DNA from: Myotis daubentonii
Lineage: Eukaryota > Chordata > Mammalia > Chiroptera > Vespertilionidae
Assembly: GCF_963259705.1 (NCBI RefSeq)
Contig: NC_081840.1
Location: 99,864,626-99,928,625 of the forward strand
Reading direction: 5' to 3'
Length of the DNA: 64,000 nt
This document shows, piece after piece, positions 22,986 to 33,907 of this stretch. How positions within the stretch are numbered: position 1 is the stretch's first letter; every line of letters starts with the position of its first letter. Made by a program: the position numbers and the translations under genes. The notes under the pieces are model-generated. The model saw nothing but the letters and a program-made list of their open reading frames with translations, searched no databases and was not told where the DNA came from.

Positions 22986-23990
22986 TCTACACTAATAAAA
23001 GAGAAAAATGGTAATTGGCGTACGGCGATACCCTTTTCATTGGCTAATCAGGGCTATATGCAAATTAACTGCCAACTAAGATTGGCAGTTAACTGCCAAC
23101 AAGATGGCGGTTAATTTGCATATGTAGGCACAATGCAGGGAGGCGAAAGGGAAAGCAGGAAGAAGCCCCCTGCCACTGACAGTGATTGGAAACCCAGGGG
23201 GGAGCTAAGAGCTGGGGGGCAGGGCAAAGGTGGCCCTGGGGCCCGCCTTTGCCCTGCCCCCCAGCCATGATCGGAGAATCAGGTGCCTTTGCCTCCCTGG
23301 CCAGTGATAGCAGTAAGTAGGGGTGGAGCCAGCGATGGGAGCTGGGCACGGTCGAAGCTGGCAGTCCCGGGAGCTAGGGGTCCCTTGCCTGGGCCTAAAG
23401 CGAAGCCCACGATCGCGGGGCCGCTGCAGCGGCGGGTCCCCGCTGTCTGGGCCGGACGCCTAGGCCAGAGGCGTTAGGCCTGGGCAGGGCCAGAGCCTGC
23501 AACCGCGGGGAGCTGGGGGTCCCCTGCCCAGGCCTGACACCTCTACCGGAGGCCTCAGGCCTGGTCAAGGGGCTGATCCGGTGATTGGTGATTGGAGGGT
23601 GATGAGGGTCAACTCCTCTGGCCGAGGCATCAGGCCTGGGCAGGGGCCAGAGCCAGTGATCGGGGGGAGATGGGGGTCCCCTGTCCAAGCCTGACACCTC
23701 TGGTGGAGGCGTCAGGCCTGGGCAAGGGGCATAGCCAGCAATCGGAGGTTTCTGGGGGTCCCCTGCCCAGGCCTGACGCCTGGGCCAGAGGCATCAGGCC
23801 TGGGCTGGGGGCAGAACCAGTGATGGGGGGAAATGAGGGTCCCCTGCCTGGGCAAGGGGCCGATCCTGCGATTGGAGGGTGATGGGGGTCAACGCCTGAG
23901 GACTCCCAGTATGTGAGAGGGGGCAGGCTGGGCTGAGGGACACTCCCCCACACACACCCAGTGCACGAATTTCGTGCACAGGGCCCCTAG
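22986..23990 (+). mobile_element. Helitron inserted in SPIN
   Basis: 5' end TCTACACTAATAAAAGAG at 22986; 3' hairpin GTGCACGAATTTCGTGCAC and CTAG ending at 23990. It sits exactly between A and T of the SPIN sequence (…ACAGTA | TGTAATTA…). The interior (23.35-23.93 kb) is a GC-rich minisatellite with an irregular period of roughly 80 bp (…GGCCTGGGCAGGGG…GGTCCCCTGCCC…). No gene is recognised. Confidence 0.9.
23400..23930. repeat. GC-rich minisatellite inside the 23-kb Helitron
   Basis: Repeated CCTGACRCCTCTGG, GGCATCAGGCCTGGGC and GGGGGTCCCCTGCC blocks at irregular ~80-bp spacing. Frames of 100-130 codons on either strand are repeat artefacts. Confidence 0.75.
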
Positions 23991-24088
23991 TGTAATTATA
24001 TATGTGTTTTCCGATGGTCTTAGGCGACCCCTGTGAAAGGGTCATTCGACTCCCAAAGGGGTAGCGACCCACAGGTTGAGAACCACTG

Positions 24089-24359
24089 CTCTTGATGAAA
24101 GAACCTAAATCCCTAGTTGCTGCTAGAAGAAGAGCAACCAACCAGTAGGACCATGACATAAAATAAATAAATCCTTTATTATATTTATTTCTCATTGAAC
24201 CTACTGAGATTCAGGATTGTTTGTATAACTGTTATTTTAATTATCTTAATATATGTACTTTTCACTTTTAAAAATAAAAATTAATTCAAACAAAATAAAT
24301 GTATGTTAGATTTTTGGCTCAACATTTCCAAATTTAGTCAGTGATTTTTGTTTTCTTAA
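24089..24359. other. AT-rich interval, nothing recognised
   Basis: No gene or repeat that I can name. Confidence 0.5.
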
Positions 24360-24780
24360 CTCCCTTGAAATTCTATGACCCCCACTCAAGGCACTAATAA
24401 CAATGGCAGCAATAACAACAACAACAATAACTAACTCACTCCAGGTGTACATCTCTATGAATTTGGTAATTGTATATAGTCATGTAACTACGATCAAGAT
24501 CCAGAACATTTCCATCACCCCAAAAAGTTTCTTTGTGCTAGTTTGTGTTGATTACCTTCCCAAAATCCTTCCTGAGGCAACTACTGACTTGCTACACTCT
24601 ATTTTGCCTTTCCCAGAGTTTCATAAATATGGAATGACATAATACATAATCATTCATGATCAACTTCTTTTGTTTAACCTAATGGTTTTGAGATTCATCC
24701 ATGTTGCTGCACATATCGATATTTTGATCTCTTTAATTGCAGAGTTCCCTTTCTTATCAGTATTGAGTCTCCCGAATTCT
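24360..24780 (-). repeat. Old L1 3' region fragment
   Basis: The + strand reads TCAAGATCCAGAACATTTCCATCACC…, then TTCATCCATGTTGCTGCAC, which matches antisense old L1 3' UTR/ORF2-end text. Confidence 0.5.
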
Positions 24781-26011
24781 AGTTGTATACCCACAGACCA
24801 GTTAGAGATAACATTCTCCAGGGGTGGCTGCAAAATTAAATTTACTCCAACGAGAGGTGGGCAAAAATAAAATATGCTATTAATAGCAAGTCATGCTGAA
24901 TTTCTTCTTCCTGATTGCTGCAAAATGTGATGACTACAGCAATCATGGAAGCCACATGTTTAGAGTGGCAGAGCGTCCCGTTGCCCTGGACACACTCACC
25001 TATGGATTGCTACAGGGGAAATAAACATATTTCTATCTTAAGCCTCTGAATTTTGGATCTCTTTGTATAGTAGCTAAGTAATTAGCCTAACAAATGAACT
25101 CCCCATGAAGCAGAGGCTATTTTTTAATTAATCTTTGTAACCTCACCATGACTTAGCTTAGTGGTTTAGATTGAGTAAACTTTCAGTAGCTATTTACTGG
25201 GATGAATATTGAAAAAATGGATAAATGGATTCCATCTGTGAGCAATGTTAGCCCTTGGAGAAATATTTTAAAACTTAAAATCCTACATAACATTTATTTT
25301 TTCAGTGGTATCAGGTGAAATATGTTCTGCCAGATTTGACCTTGACACATCATAATATGCCTAAAATTAAAGTTGGTAATATAAAAAGTACAAAAATGAA
25401 ATCAATACTGTTGTAATAACCTGATTATTAATTAATAGGAAAGGAGGAAAGGGAAGGCCAGATAATATGGGCATGCCATTTGTGCTAGGAAGTTGCAGTT
25501 TAACATTCTCCAGGTCTGTTCCCCACAGATCAATGAGGGAAGGGACAGGACAACACATGCATGCCCAGTAAGGTCTGGCTAAGGTGGGAAAGTGTTTGTT
25601 AGTCAGCCACACCTGGGAGCAGGTCATTGGCCAGAATAGGTATATACAGTGCAAGGATGTGAAATCTGAAATATATAAGCTCCTGAACAAAGAGAGTTCC
25701 CTCTCTTGGCCCTTTTGTGCTCCTGGCTCTCTTGTTACAGGAGGCACACTTCCCTGCATCTGCCCACATAGCCCACAGCCATGTGGATCCCACACACAAT
25801 GGACTAATGGACTACAACTAGCCTGATGCTTTGCTGGACTCAGCTCCACCATGGAATATAAACTCTGGACGCTGCCTTTGCTTTTAGCTCTGCTGAATCC
25901 CTAGTTGCACATTTTCTAGGACTAGTTTAAGGGAAATGGGACTTTTGAAACTGAGGGATATAACACAAATAAAAATCACTCATGTGAGTCTTAGAAAATT
26001 ATTTTTCTCTG
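24781..26011. other. Gene-free interval
   Basis: Contains a possible promoter-like TATATAAGCTCCTGAAC near 25670 with a GC-richer flank (25.45-25.9 kb), possibly an old LTR. The two open frames (161 and 80 codons on opposite strands) show no recognisable domain. Confidence 0.35.
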
Positions 26012-26245
26012 CCGGGAGCCGGTCCATGCTTGCTGTTTCAAGGGACCTGGCATATATGGCATACTGTTCTTAATATGTTTGCTCCCCTTAGCGCTGTGTG
26101 TTTTAACCAAGGTCACCTCTCCGAGAAAGGTTGTTTCCCCAGGTAGGGATTTTTCCCTGAAGTCAGGGAGGGGATAAAACCCCTCAACTAAGTGCCAGGC
26201 GGGTAATTAATCACTTTAACTATGAACAATCATAAAAATGTGATA
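26012..26245 (+). repeat. LTR-like fragment, unassigned
   Basis: Begins TGCCGGGAGCCGGTCC, with an LTR-like base composition, and is joined directly to an L1 body at about 26260. No second LTR, PBS or internal region is visible. Confidence 0.3.
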
Positions 26246-26344
26246 TAACTCACTAGAAAAAAAAAACACACAAAAAAGTACTGTAATCAGATTAAAGAGT
26301 GGGCAGATGACCTGAGTAGACATTTTTCCAAAGATAATACACAG

Positions 26345-26566
26345 GCCCGGCTGGTGTTGCTCAGTGGTTGAGCATTAACCCATTAACCAGGAGGTTGAGG
26401 TTCAATTCCCGATCATGGCACATGCCCAGGTTGCAGGCTTGACCCCTAGTAGGGCACATGCCAGAGGTGGCCGATAGATGATTATCTGTCATCATTGATG
26501 TTTCTATGTCTCTCTCCCTTTCCCTCCCTCTCTAAAATCAATAAAACCGTATTTTTTTTAAATTAA
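26345..26566 (+). mobile_element. Ves SINE in L1
   Basis: tRNA-derived head (CGGCTGGTGTTGCTCAGTGG, B-box-like GGTTCAATTCCC), a middle with TGCAGGCTTGACCCC, then a pyrimidine-rich part (TCTCTCCCTTTCCC) and an A/T tail. It interrupts L1 text that resumes at GATGGGCAACAGG. Confidence 0.85.
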
Positions 26567-27250
26567 GATATAAGATGGGCAACAGGTACCTGGGAAATCA
26601 CAGGTACCTCAAAATCACAATGAGATACCACCTCACACCTGTCAAGAGGACTATTATAAAAAGAAATAAGTGTTGGCAATGATGCAGAGAAAAGGGAAGC
26701 CTGTGCACTCTTGCTCTAAATTGGTGCAGCCATATGGAAAACATTATGGAGGTTCTTCAGAAAATTAAAACTAGAACTACCATATGATACAGCTGTTCCA
26801 TTTCTGGGTATTTATCCAAAGAAAGTGAATACATTATTTATAATAGCCAAAATACGAAAACAACCTAAGTGTCCATTGATGGATAAATGAATAAAAAATG
26901 TGATACATGTATAAAATGGGATATTACTCATCCATAAAAAAGAATGAAATTTTGCCATTTACAAGAGCATGGATGGACCTAGAGCGTATTATGCTAAGTG
27001 AAGTTAAGTCAGACAGAAAAACAAATACTGTATGACCTCACTTGTATGTGTAATATCCCCTCCTCAACCAGCCCCCTAAAACAAACAACCCCCCCACACA
27101 CACACACCAAGCTTATAGATACAAAGAATAGATTGGTGATTGCCAGAGGTGGAGGGGTGGAGGGTTGGGTGAAGTGAGTGAAGGTGATCAAAGAATATAG
27201 CATTCCAGATATAAATAATCAAGAGATGAAATGTACAAGCATGTTGACTA

Positions 27251-27663
27251 TCTATACTAATAAAAGGATAATATGCTAATTAGACTGGATGTCTTCTGGA
27301 CGTCCTTCCTGACAAAGCTGGACTTGGGCGAAGCCACCTGTGGTCCTGGGTGCCTGTGGCTGTGGCCAGCCCAGGCGAAGCCGCCTGCCGTCCCGGGCAC
27401 GAGCCACCAGGGGTCGCGGAGACAATGGGAGTCCCAAGTGCCTGCAGTTGGCCAGAGGGAGGGAAGCCCTAGTCCTGGGTGTGGGGGCAGAGGCAGAGGC
27501 AGTTAGGGGAGATCAGGCAGACAGGGGAGCATTAGGGTCGATCAGGCAGGCAGGCAGGTGAGTGGTTAGGAGCCAGGGGTCCCAGATTGTGAGAGGGTGT
27601 AGGCTGGCCTGAGGAACACCCACCCCACCCCCCACACACAAATTTTGTGCACTGGACCTCTAG
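27251..27663 (+). mobile_element. Helitron in L1 3' UTR
   Basis: 5' end TCTATACTAATAAAAGGA and 3' end …AATTTTGTGCACTGGACCTCTAG with a partial hairpin. Host junction A | T (GACTA | TAGTTAA). The interior is GC-rich, with no gene recognised. Confidence 0.9.
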
Positions 27664-27910
27664 TAGTTAATAATATTACATTGAACATTTGAAAGTTGTT
27701 AGGAAAATCAATCTGAAAAGTTTTCATTCCAAGTAAAAAATCTCAAACTATGTATGGTGATAGATGATAACTAGACTTACTATGGTGTGGATTTAGCAAT
27801 ATATACAAATATCAAATCATTAAGTTGTACACCTAAAACTAATATATGTTTATCAATTATACCTTAGTGAAAAATAAATGTGTCAAAAATTTTAGCCCAT
27901 TATCTAGTCA

Positions 27911-29316
27911 CTAGAGGCCTGGTGCACAAAAATTTGTGCACTCGGGGGGGGGGGGCGGTCCCTCAGCCCGGCCTCTGCCCTCTCGCAGTCTGGGACCCCT
28001 TGGGAGATAACAACCTGCTGGCTTAGGCCTGCTCCCGGGTGGCAGAGGGCAGGCCCAATCCCTAGGTGCAGCCCCTGGTTGGGCTCAGAGCAGGGCCAAT
28101 TGGGGATTGGGGCACCGCCCCCAGTCATGCACAGAGCAGGGCGGATTGGGAGGTTGCGATGCCACCCTCAGTCACTCTCAGGATAGGGCCAATTGGGGGG
28201 TTGGGGCACCGCCCCCTGTCACACTCAAGGCAGGGTCGATGGGGAGGTTGTGGCGCCAGCCCCTGTCACACACAGAGCAGGGCCCATCAGGGGGGATGGG
28301 GCTCCGTACCCTGTCATGCACAGAGCAGGGCCCATCAGGGGGTTGGGGAGCTCCCCCCTGTCACACACAGAGCAGGGCCCATCAGGGGGTTGTGGCACCG
28401 TTCCCTGTCACACACAGAGCAGGGCAGATCAGCGGGTTGGGGCGCCGCCCTCTATCACCCACAGAGCAGGGCCAATCAGGGGGTTGGGGTGCCGCCCTCT
28501 ATCACCCACAGAGCAGGGCCGATCAGGGGGTTGGGGCGCCGCCACTGTCACAGTCAGGGCAGGGCTGATGGGGAGGTTATGGCTCTACCCCGTCACACAC
28601 AGAGCAGGGCTGATCAGGGGGTTTGGGCGCTGCCCCCTGTCATGCTGATCCCGGTGCCGGGAGGCCTCTCGGCTCCGCTGATCCCGGTGCTGCGAGGCAT
28701 ATCACCCTTTTACTATATAGAATAGAGGCTTGGTGCATGGGTGGGGGCCGGCTCGTTTGCCCTGAAGGGTGTCCCGGATCAGGGTGGGGGTCCCCACTGG
28801 GGTGCCTGGCCAGCCTGGGTGAGGGGATGATGGCTGTTTGCAGCTGGTCACACACCCTTCAGGATGGGGGTCCCCACTGGTGGGCCTGGCCAGTCTGGGT
28901 GAGGGGCTGAGGGCTGTTTTCAGGCTGGGGGTGACTGAACTCCCAAACGCTCCTTTTTTCCTTTTTTTTAATTTTTATTCTGGGCCAGCTTTAGCTTGAG
29001 GCTTGGCTCCAGCTCTTAGGCCACCGCTCCTGAAAGTAGGTTTCTGGCCTTTGCATACAATGTTGCGAATCTGCTGGCTGAAGTCCAGCGGTATTTGTTA
29101 CAACGTTTGAAACTGCAGGCTCAGAGGCCTGCAGCCGCAGGCCGGGAACGTTGGTTTCCTCTGTCACTGAGGCAAGCAAGCCTCGTGTTAGTTTCAAGCT
29201 GCCTGGCTGCCGGCTGCCATCTTGGCTGACAGTTAATTTGCATATCTCGCTGATTAGCCAATGAAAAGGGTAGCGGTTGTACGCCAATTACCATGTTTCT
29301 CTTTTATTAGTGTAGA
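27911..29316 (-). mobile_element. Composite Helitron dimer 2
   Basis: Same architecture as the dimer at 3.9 kb. Outer 5' end TCTACACTAATAAAAGAG at 29316; outer 3' CTAG at 27914-27911 with hairpin GTGCACAAAAATTTGTGCAC. At the inner junction (~28722) GGCCTCTA-type text (here with one extra change) meets TTCTATATAGTAAAAGGG without the G of CTAG, and the inner hairpin is again lost. Unit 1 has the ~47-bp minisatellite with about 11 units. Host flank A | T (GTCA | TTACAA). Confidence 0.82.
28084..28645. repeat. Minisatellite, ~47-50 bp period, inside Helitron dimer 2
   Basis: About 11 units of the same motif as at 4.1-4.8 kb. It is shorter by three or so units, so array length changed after or during copying. 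Confidence 0.85.
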
Positions 29317-29946
29317 TTACAATTAAAGACCTAGGTCAAATTTTTTATAGCAAAAATTAATCAATCAACAGATATTTCACAAATAAGATTTTAAAAGGTT
29401 GTGTTGCTTACTTTTAGCTAAACTAGTTCTACTTTGATGTCAGTTCTGATATTAATGCTTTATTGAAAAGCCTTTTTTATGCAAAACCAAATAAATATAA
29501 TATAGAGTCTAGACATCAATATGCAAACATTGAATTCAGCACTTACACTATTGTGAAGTGTCAATGTCTTGTTTATGCCAGAGAAGCTATGCATTTGCTA
29601 GTACATCTATTAGGAAATCCTATAAAGAGGTTCTACCACATCTCACTGCACTCAGCTCTAAGGGTGCAGTTATTTTTAAGGTCAAACTAATTCTTAGCAA
29701 TTATAATTGCATATTCTTACCACCAATTTACTTCTTAAAGTTAAGTATTTGTAAATTCTAACTCTAAAATATCATTTTTTATCTTCCCAAATCAATCTCT
29801 TTCCCCAATGGGTGTTGTTTTAAATATAGAGACTGATTAGCATCTTTCTAGTTTAATGCACTATAAATGATATGACTGAATTGCACTCACATTGATATGT
29901 CAAACTACTTATCATTGTTTCATTTAGGATAATAAAAAATTCACTT
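29317..29946. other. AT-rich interval, nothing recognised
   Basis: No gene or repeat that I can name. The last ~13 bases form the target duplication of the following SINE. Confidence 0.5.
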
Positions 29947-30161
29947 GCCCAAACCGGTTTGGCTCAGTGGATAGAGCGTCAGCCTGTGGACTGAAAGGTC
30001 CCAGGTTCGATTCTGGTCAAGGGCATGTACCTGGGTTGCGGGCACATCCCCAATAGGAGATGTGCAGGAGGCGGCTGATCAATGTTTCTCTCTCATCGAT
30101 GTTTCTAACTCTCTATCTCTCTCCCTTCCTCTCTGTAAAAAATCAATAAAATATATTTAAA
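29947..30161 (+). mobile_element. Ves SINE with clear target duplication
   Basis: A box TGGCTCAGTGGATAGAGC, B box GGTTCGATTC, tail (AATAAAATATATTTAAAA). The duplication AAAAAATTCACTT flanks it (29934-29946 and 30162-30174). A tRNA-like promoter only, not a tRNA gene. Confidence 0.93.
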
Positions 30162-31381
30162 AAAAAATTCACTTAAGGCCATTTACATAGCTGGCATGTA
30201 AATTTAAAGTAGCAATCCATCACTAAAATATTATATAAAATTATTAAAATACCATTTTATTGTACTTAAAATAGTTGGTCTAATGTGAATTTCAAGTAGA
30301 AAGTAAGTTAAATACATTCCACAAATAATTTCTCCCCAAAAGTCTTAATAAACTGTTATTTGCAGAAAAATTTCAACAAATAATGATTATTTGCCCTACA
30401 AATAAAGCTAGAATGATTAGTTGAAATTTATAAATCAAAATGGAAATTTCTTTTTATCCCTTCTACCTACCTTTGGGATAGCATTTTTCCTAGTATTATA
30501 TTTTCCTATGAGGGACTCAGCCAGTTTTCTTGAATTTGGGTCACAGAGACTTGGAAAACTATTGTGAAATTTAATAAATTATAGCAAAAAGATCTTCCTC
30601 TATTTGTCATTAATTCTACTTACCCCTTGAGTGGGAAAAAGGAAGACGAGTAATGGTTGGAAGGGATGGGAATAATGAAAATATGCCATGAAGGGAGATA
30701 TAAGGTCAAGATGAAAACATCGTCTTCAGTATTCCAGCTGGCTGAGAGGGACAGAATGTCTTGGGGGTAGTACACACCACCTGGAACTGACAAAAGGGAT
30801 TAAGGATGATGATGGGTGGCTGCTGACTCTCAGACCATCATCTGTGTATCTTTGTAGAACCAGATGCTTTCTTGGGTCTACCAGATTAATTCCAGGCCCA
30901 AAGAGCAAAAGAATCATAGAACAGAGTCACAGGATGTGAGAAGTGAAAAAAACTAAGGATGTTACTGCTGTAATATGCAGAAGCCAGATATTTCATGTGA
31001 CTTGCCTAGATCACACAGAGAACAAGTGGCTGAAATGGGAATCTGAGTATCATGACTCCAGTCTATGTCCTTGCATGGTGCACAATGCTCATAATATGGT
31101 TCCAGTCTTCAGGCCCTCTCTTCCTTCTGCATTCATGCCAAGAGCAGCAGAGCCAGTGGGGAGGTGACAATGAGACATAATCATTACATGCTCTGCTTCC
31201 CGGCTCAGGCCTTCTGAGAAAGGTTGTTCTGGACTTTTAATCATTCACCTCCCCTTCTCCAAATCTGTGTCTCCTTGCCTCTTCACTGTAACTCATTTGG
31301 CAAGCAAGGGGATGGGACACAGAAATCTTAGGGTCCATGAAAAGATGTTGTGTAGAAATTACTATCACTTAGGCATGTTAT
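30162..31381. other. Gene-free interval with a MIR remnant
   Basis: 30945-31090 resembles an antisense MIR (…GTGACTTGCCTAGATCACAC…). The rest is unassigned. Confidence 0.45.
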
Positions 31382-31395
31382 AAAACTGTGATTAC

Positions 31396-33639
31396 GGGAG
31401 AAACTAAGATGGCGGCATAGATAAACACCGGGAAAGTGTCGCCTCCCACAACAATTGAAAAATACCGCGAAGGACAGAGCAGACATCATCCAGAAAAACA
31501 GGAAGGCTGGCTTCGTGTAAATTCTACAACTAGAAGGAAAGAAAAGCACACGGAGAGCCAGAGGAGCGGCGGAGGTGAAGTGCAGCGGTACGGCGGCGCG
31601 CGCGCACGCGGACCAGGGGTGGCACCTGAGGACTCGGCTGTCTTTTTGAATCACAAGCTCCCGACTGCTCTGAACTCCGGTTCCGGGAAGTCTCTGGGGA
31701 CCCAGGACTCATACGGGAAGCTGGACTGCGGGCAGCGGGCGAACTTGAGGGCGGCTTTCCCTCAGAGGTGCTTGCAGCAACTATCGGGTCACTGAGACCC
31801 GCGACTCCTTAGGGCTGGGCGGAGAATCAGCCATAGCTCTTTGCTCCGCCCTTTGATTCCCTGAGACCCTGCCCCACCCAGGCTGTGGCAGAGGCTTTTG
31901 CATGTGAATGTACCTAACTGCAGCCTAGCCAGGCAGACCCGGAACTTCCAAGAGAAGGCCCAAGGCCCCGCAGTGGCTTGCATTGCTTCACAGCTGAGCC
32001 TCTTCGTGGCTCCTGCTGTGTGGCCTCAGGCAGAGGCTGAATTAGCACCTCCTTAGATCCAGGAGCCACTGCACCCAGTGGTCAGAGGGGGACCATCCAG
32101 ATTGCAACTCCTCAGATCTATAAGGGACACACTCAGGGTGCAGACTCAGTGAGCACCAAAGCCCCACTGAAGCAAGTCTTGCCCCAGAAGGGTGTCTTCA
32201 GCACAGAAGTTCTCCCACCGTAAACACAGCTGATTATCACAGCCAATTGGCCTGGAGGTCAATTCCTCCCAGTGATCCTACAACAACCAAGGCACCAAGA
32301 GTGCACCAAGAGTGTCCACCTCAGGTAACTGGGGAGGCTGAGCCACTGGGCCCTACAGGACACCTGGCGCGTAGGGCCACTCTATCAACACAGGAAAGCA
32401 GCCAAAATGTGGAGACAAAGAAACAGGTCACAAATGGCAGAAATGGAGGAAAGCAAACGACTGGATATAGAGTTCAAGGCCACATTTATAAGGTTTTTCA
32501 AGAATTTTATGGAAACCGCCGATAAATTTAATGAATCCCTCAATAAGTATAGTGAGACCATGGAGGACATGAAAAAGGACCAACTAGAAATTAAGCATAC
32601 ACTGACTGAAATAAAGAATAATTTACAGAGATCCAACAGCAGACAAGAGGATCCCAAGAATCAAGTCAAAGATTTGAAATACAAAGAAACAAAAAATACC
32701 CAACCGAAAAAGAAAAAAGAAAAGAGATTCCAAAAATATGAAGATAGTGTAAGGAACCTCTGGGACAACTTCAAGCGTACCAACATCAGAATTATAGGGG
32801 TACCAGAAGGAGAGAGAGGGCAAGATATTGAAAACCTTTTTGAAGAAATAATGACAGAAAACTTCCCCTACCTGGTGAAAGAAATGGACTTACAAGTCCA
32901 GGAAGCGCAGAGAACCCCAAACAAAAGGAATCCAAAGAGGTCCACACCAAGACACATCATAATTAAAATGCCAAGAGCAAAAGATAAAGAGAGAATCTTA
33001 AAAGCAGCAAGAGAAAGAAACTCAGTTACCTACAAGGGAGTACCCATACGACTGTCAGCTGATTTCTCAACAGAAACCATGCAGGCCAGAAGAGAGTGGC
33101 AAGAAATATTCAAAGTGATGAATAGCAAGAACCTGCAACCAAGATTACTTTATCCAGCAAAGCTATCATTCAGAATAGAAGGTCAGATAAAGAGCTTCAC
33201 GGATAAGAAAAAGCTAAAGGAGTTCATCACCACCAAACCAGCATTATATGAAATGCTGAAAGGTATTCTTTAAGAAGAGGAAGAAGAAAAAGGAACTCTT
33301 ACCATTTGCCACAGCATGGATGGAACTGGAGAGCGGATAAATACCACAGGATCTCACTCATTTGTGGAATATAATGAACAACATAAACTGATGAACAAGG
33401 GCTGATCCAGAGACAGAGAGGCATTGATTGGACTGTCGGGCCTTGGAGGGAAGGTAGGGGAGGGTAGGGGTAAGGGGGAAAGATCAACCAAAGGACTTAT
33501 ATGCAAGCATATAGGCCTAACCAATGGACACGGACAACGGGGGGGTGAGGGCATGAGGGGGGGGTAGAGGGTAACATGGGGACAAGGACACATATGTAAT
33601 ATCTTAATCAATAAAAAAAAAAGAAAAGTAAAAAAAAAC
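31396..33639 (+). mobile_element. ORF2-less L1 (HAL1-like), copy 2, apparently young
   Basis: Starts GGGAGAAACTAAGATGGCGGC; about 1 kb 5' UTR, intact ORF1, then directly the last stretch of ORF2 (CTCTTACCATTTGCCACAGC), L1 3' UTR and A-rich tail. Perfect 14-bp duplication AAAACTGTGATTAC at 31382-31395 and 33640-33653. The 2.24-kb insertion looks complete, so ORF2 was already missing from the source element. It shares 5' UTR and ORF1 with the copy at 14.9 kb but has a different 3' end. Confidence 0.9.
32407..33273 (+). CDS. L1 ORF1 protein, uninterrupted
   Basis: 288 codons, an RNA-binding chaperone that would trimerise and coat element RNA. Residues ~1-100 are charged and heptad-like (coiled coil, …FKNFMETADKFNESLNK…); ~110-200 is the RRM-like domain (NLWDNFKRTNIRIIGVPEG); the C-terminal domain holds PRHIIIKMPRAKDKERIL and REWQEIFKVMN. 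It ends GIL-stop before a GAAGAAG run. The chosen start is the MWRQRN… ATG; an in-frame MAEMEE at codon 10 is an alternative. Length is slightly below that of human ORF1p. No ORF2 follows, so mobility would need another L1's enzyme. Confidence 0.85.
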   Translation: MWRQRNRSQMAEMEESKRLDIEFKATFIRFFKNFMETADKFNESLNKYSETMEDMKKDQLEIKHTLTEIKNNLQRSNSRQEDPKNQVKDLKYKETKNTQPKKKKEKRFQKYEDSVRNLWDNFKRTNIRIIGVPEGERGQDIENLFEEIMTENFPYLVKEMDLQVQEAQRTPNKRNPKRSTPRHIIIKMPRAKDKERILKAARERNSVTYKGVPIRLSADFSTETMQARREWQEIFKVMNSKNLQPRLLYPAKLSFRIEGQIKSFTDKKKLKEFITTKPALYEMLKGIL

Positions 33640-33653
33640 AAAACTGTGATTAC

Positions 33654-33907
33654 AAAATAAAAATAATAAATCTAGAGGCCTTTTGCTCAGATATTTCCTC
33701 TGGTTAGAAGGGTTAATTCTTACACCACCACTATGACAGTCTTCATAAATGTGGCACTGCAGGAGTCCATTTCCCCCCACAATTCCTTCTGTAGTAGTGT
33801 TGTCTTTGACACCTGCACTAGCCTTACTACCAACAGATCTTCCCACATTTATCATCTGCAAATTATGAAATGTATATCTTTAATTATTAATAAATATATA
33901 TGGTTTA
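33654..33907. other. Short gene-free interval
   Basis: No gene or repeat that I can name; it lies between the HAL1-like element and the inverted L1. Confidence 0.4.

Larger units (their letters stand above)
22775..24088 (-). mobile_element. SPIN hAT element, split by a Helitron
   Basis: 22775-22985 plus 23991-24088 form a 309-bp non-autonomous SPIN (hAT) element with inverted termini CAGCGGTTCTCAACC … GGTTGAGAACCACTG. The left 8-bp flank CTCTAGAG fits the NTCTAGAN target preference of hATs; the right copy (CTCTTGAT) has drifted. No transposase. Strand is assigned relative to the other SPIN copy at 44.6 kb, which is inverted to this one. Confidence 0.9.
26262..27895 (+). mobile_element. 5'-truncated L1 (ORF2 end and 3' UTR), carrying two insertions
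   Basis: Starts within ORF2 (GAGTGGGCAGATGACCTGAG), continues with GAGATACCACCTCACACCTG and the ORF2 end, then a 3' UTR ending …CACCTAAAACTAATATATG…. A Ves SINE (26345-26566) and a Helitron (27251-27663) are inserted. Decayed. Confidence 0.75.

Noticed and set aside
23592..24195. Several 96-133-codon frames on both strands
   Set aside because: All arise from the GC-rich minisatellite in the Helitron.
25367..25852. 161-codon minus-strand frame as a gene
   Set aside because: No recognised domain, low-complexity start, and a competing frame on the other strand; possible LTR sequence.
29947..30161. A and B boxes suggesting a tRNA gene
   Set aside because: No tRNA 3' half or acceptor stem; the body, tail and duplications are those of a SINE. 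Same for the other Ves copies.
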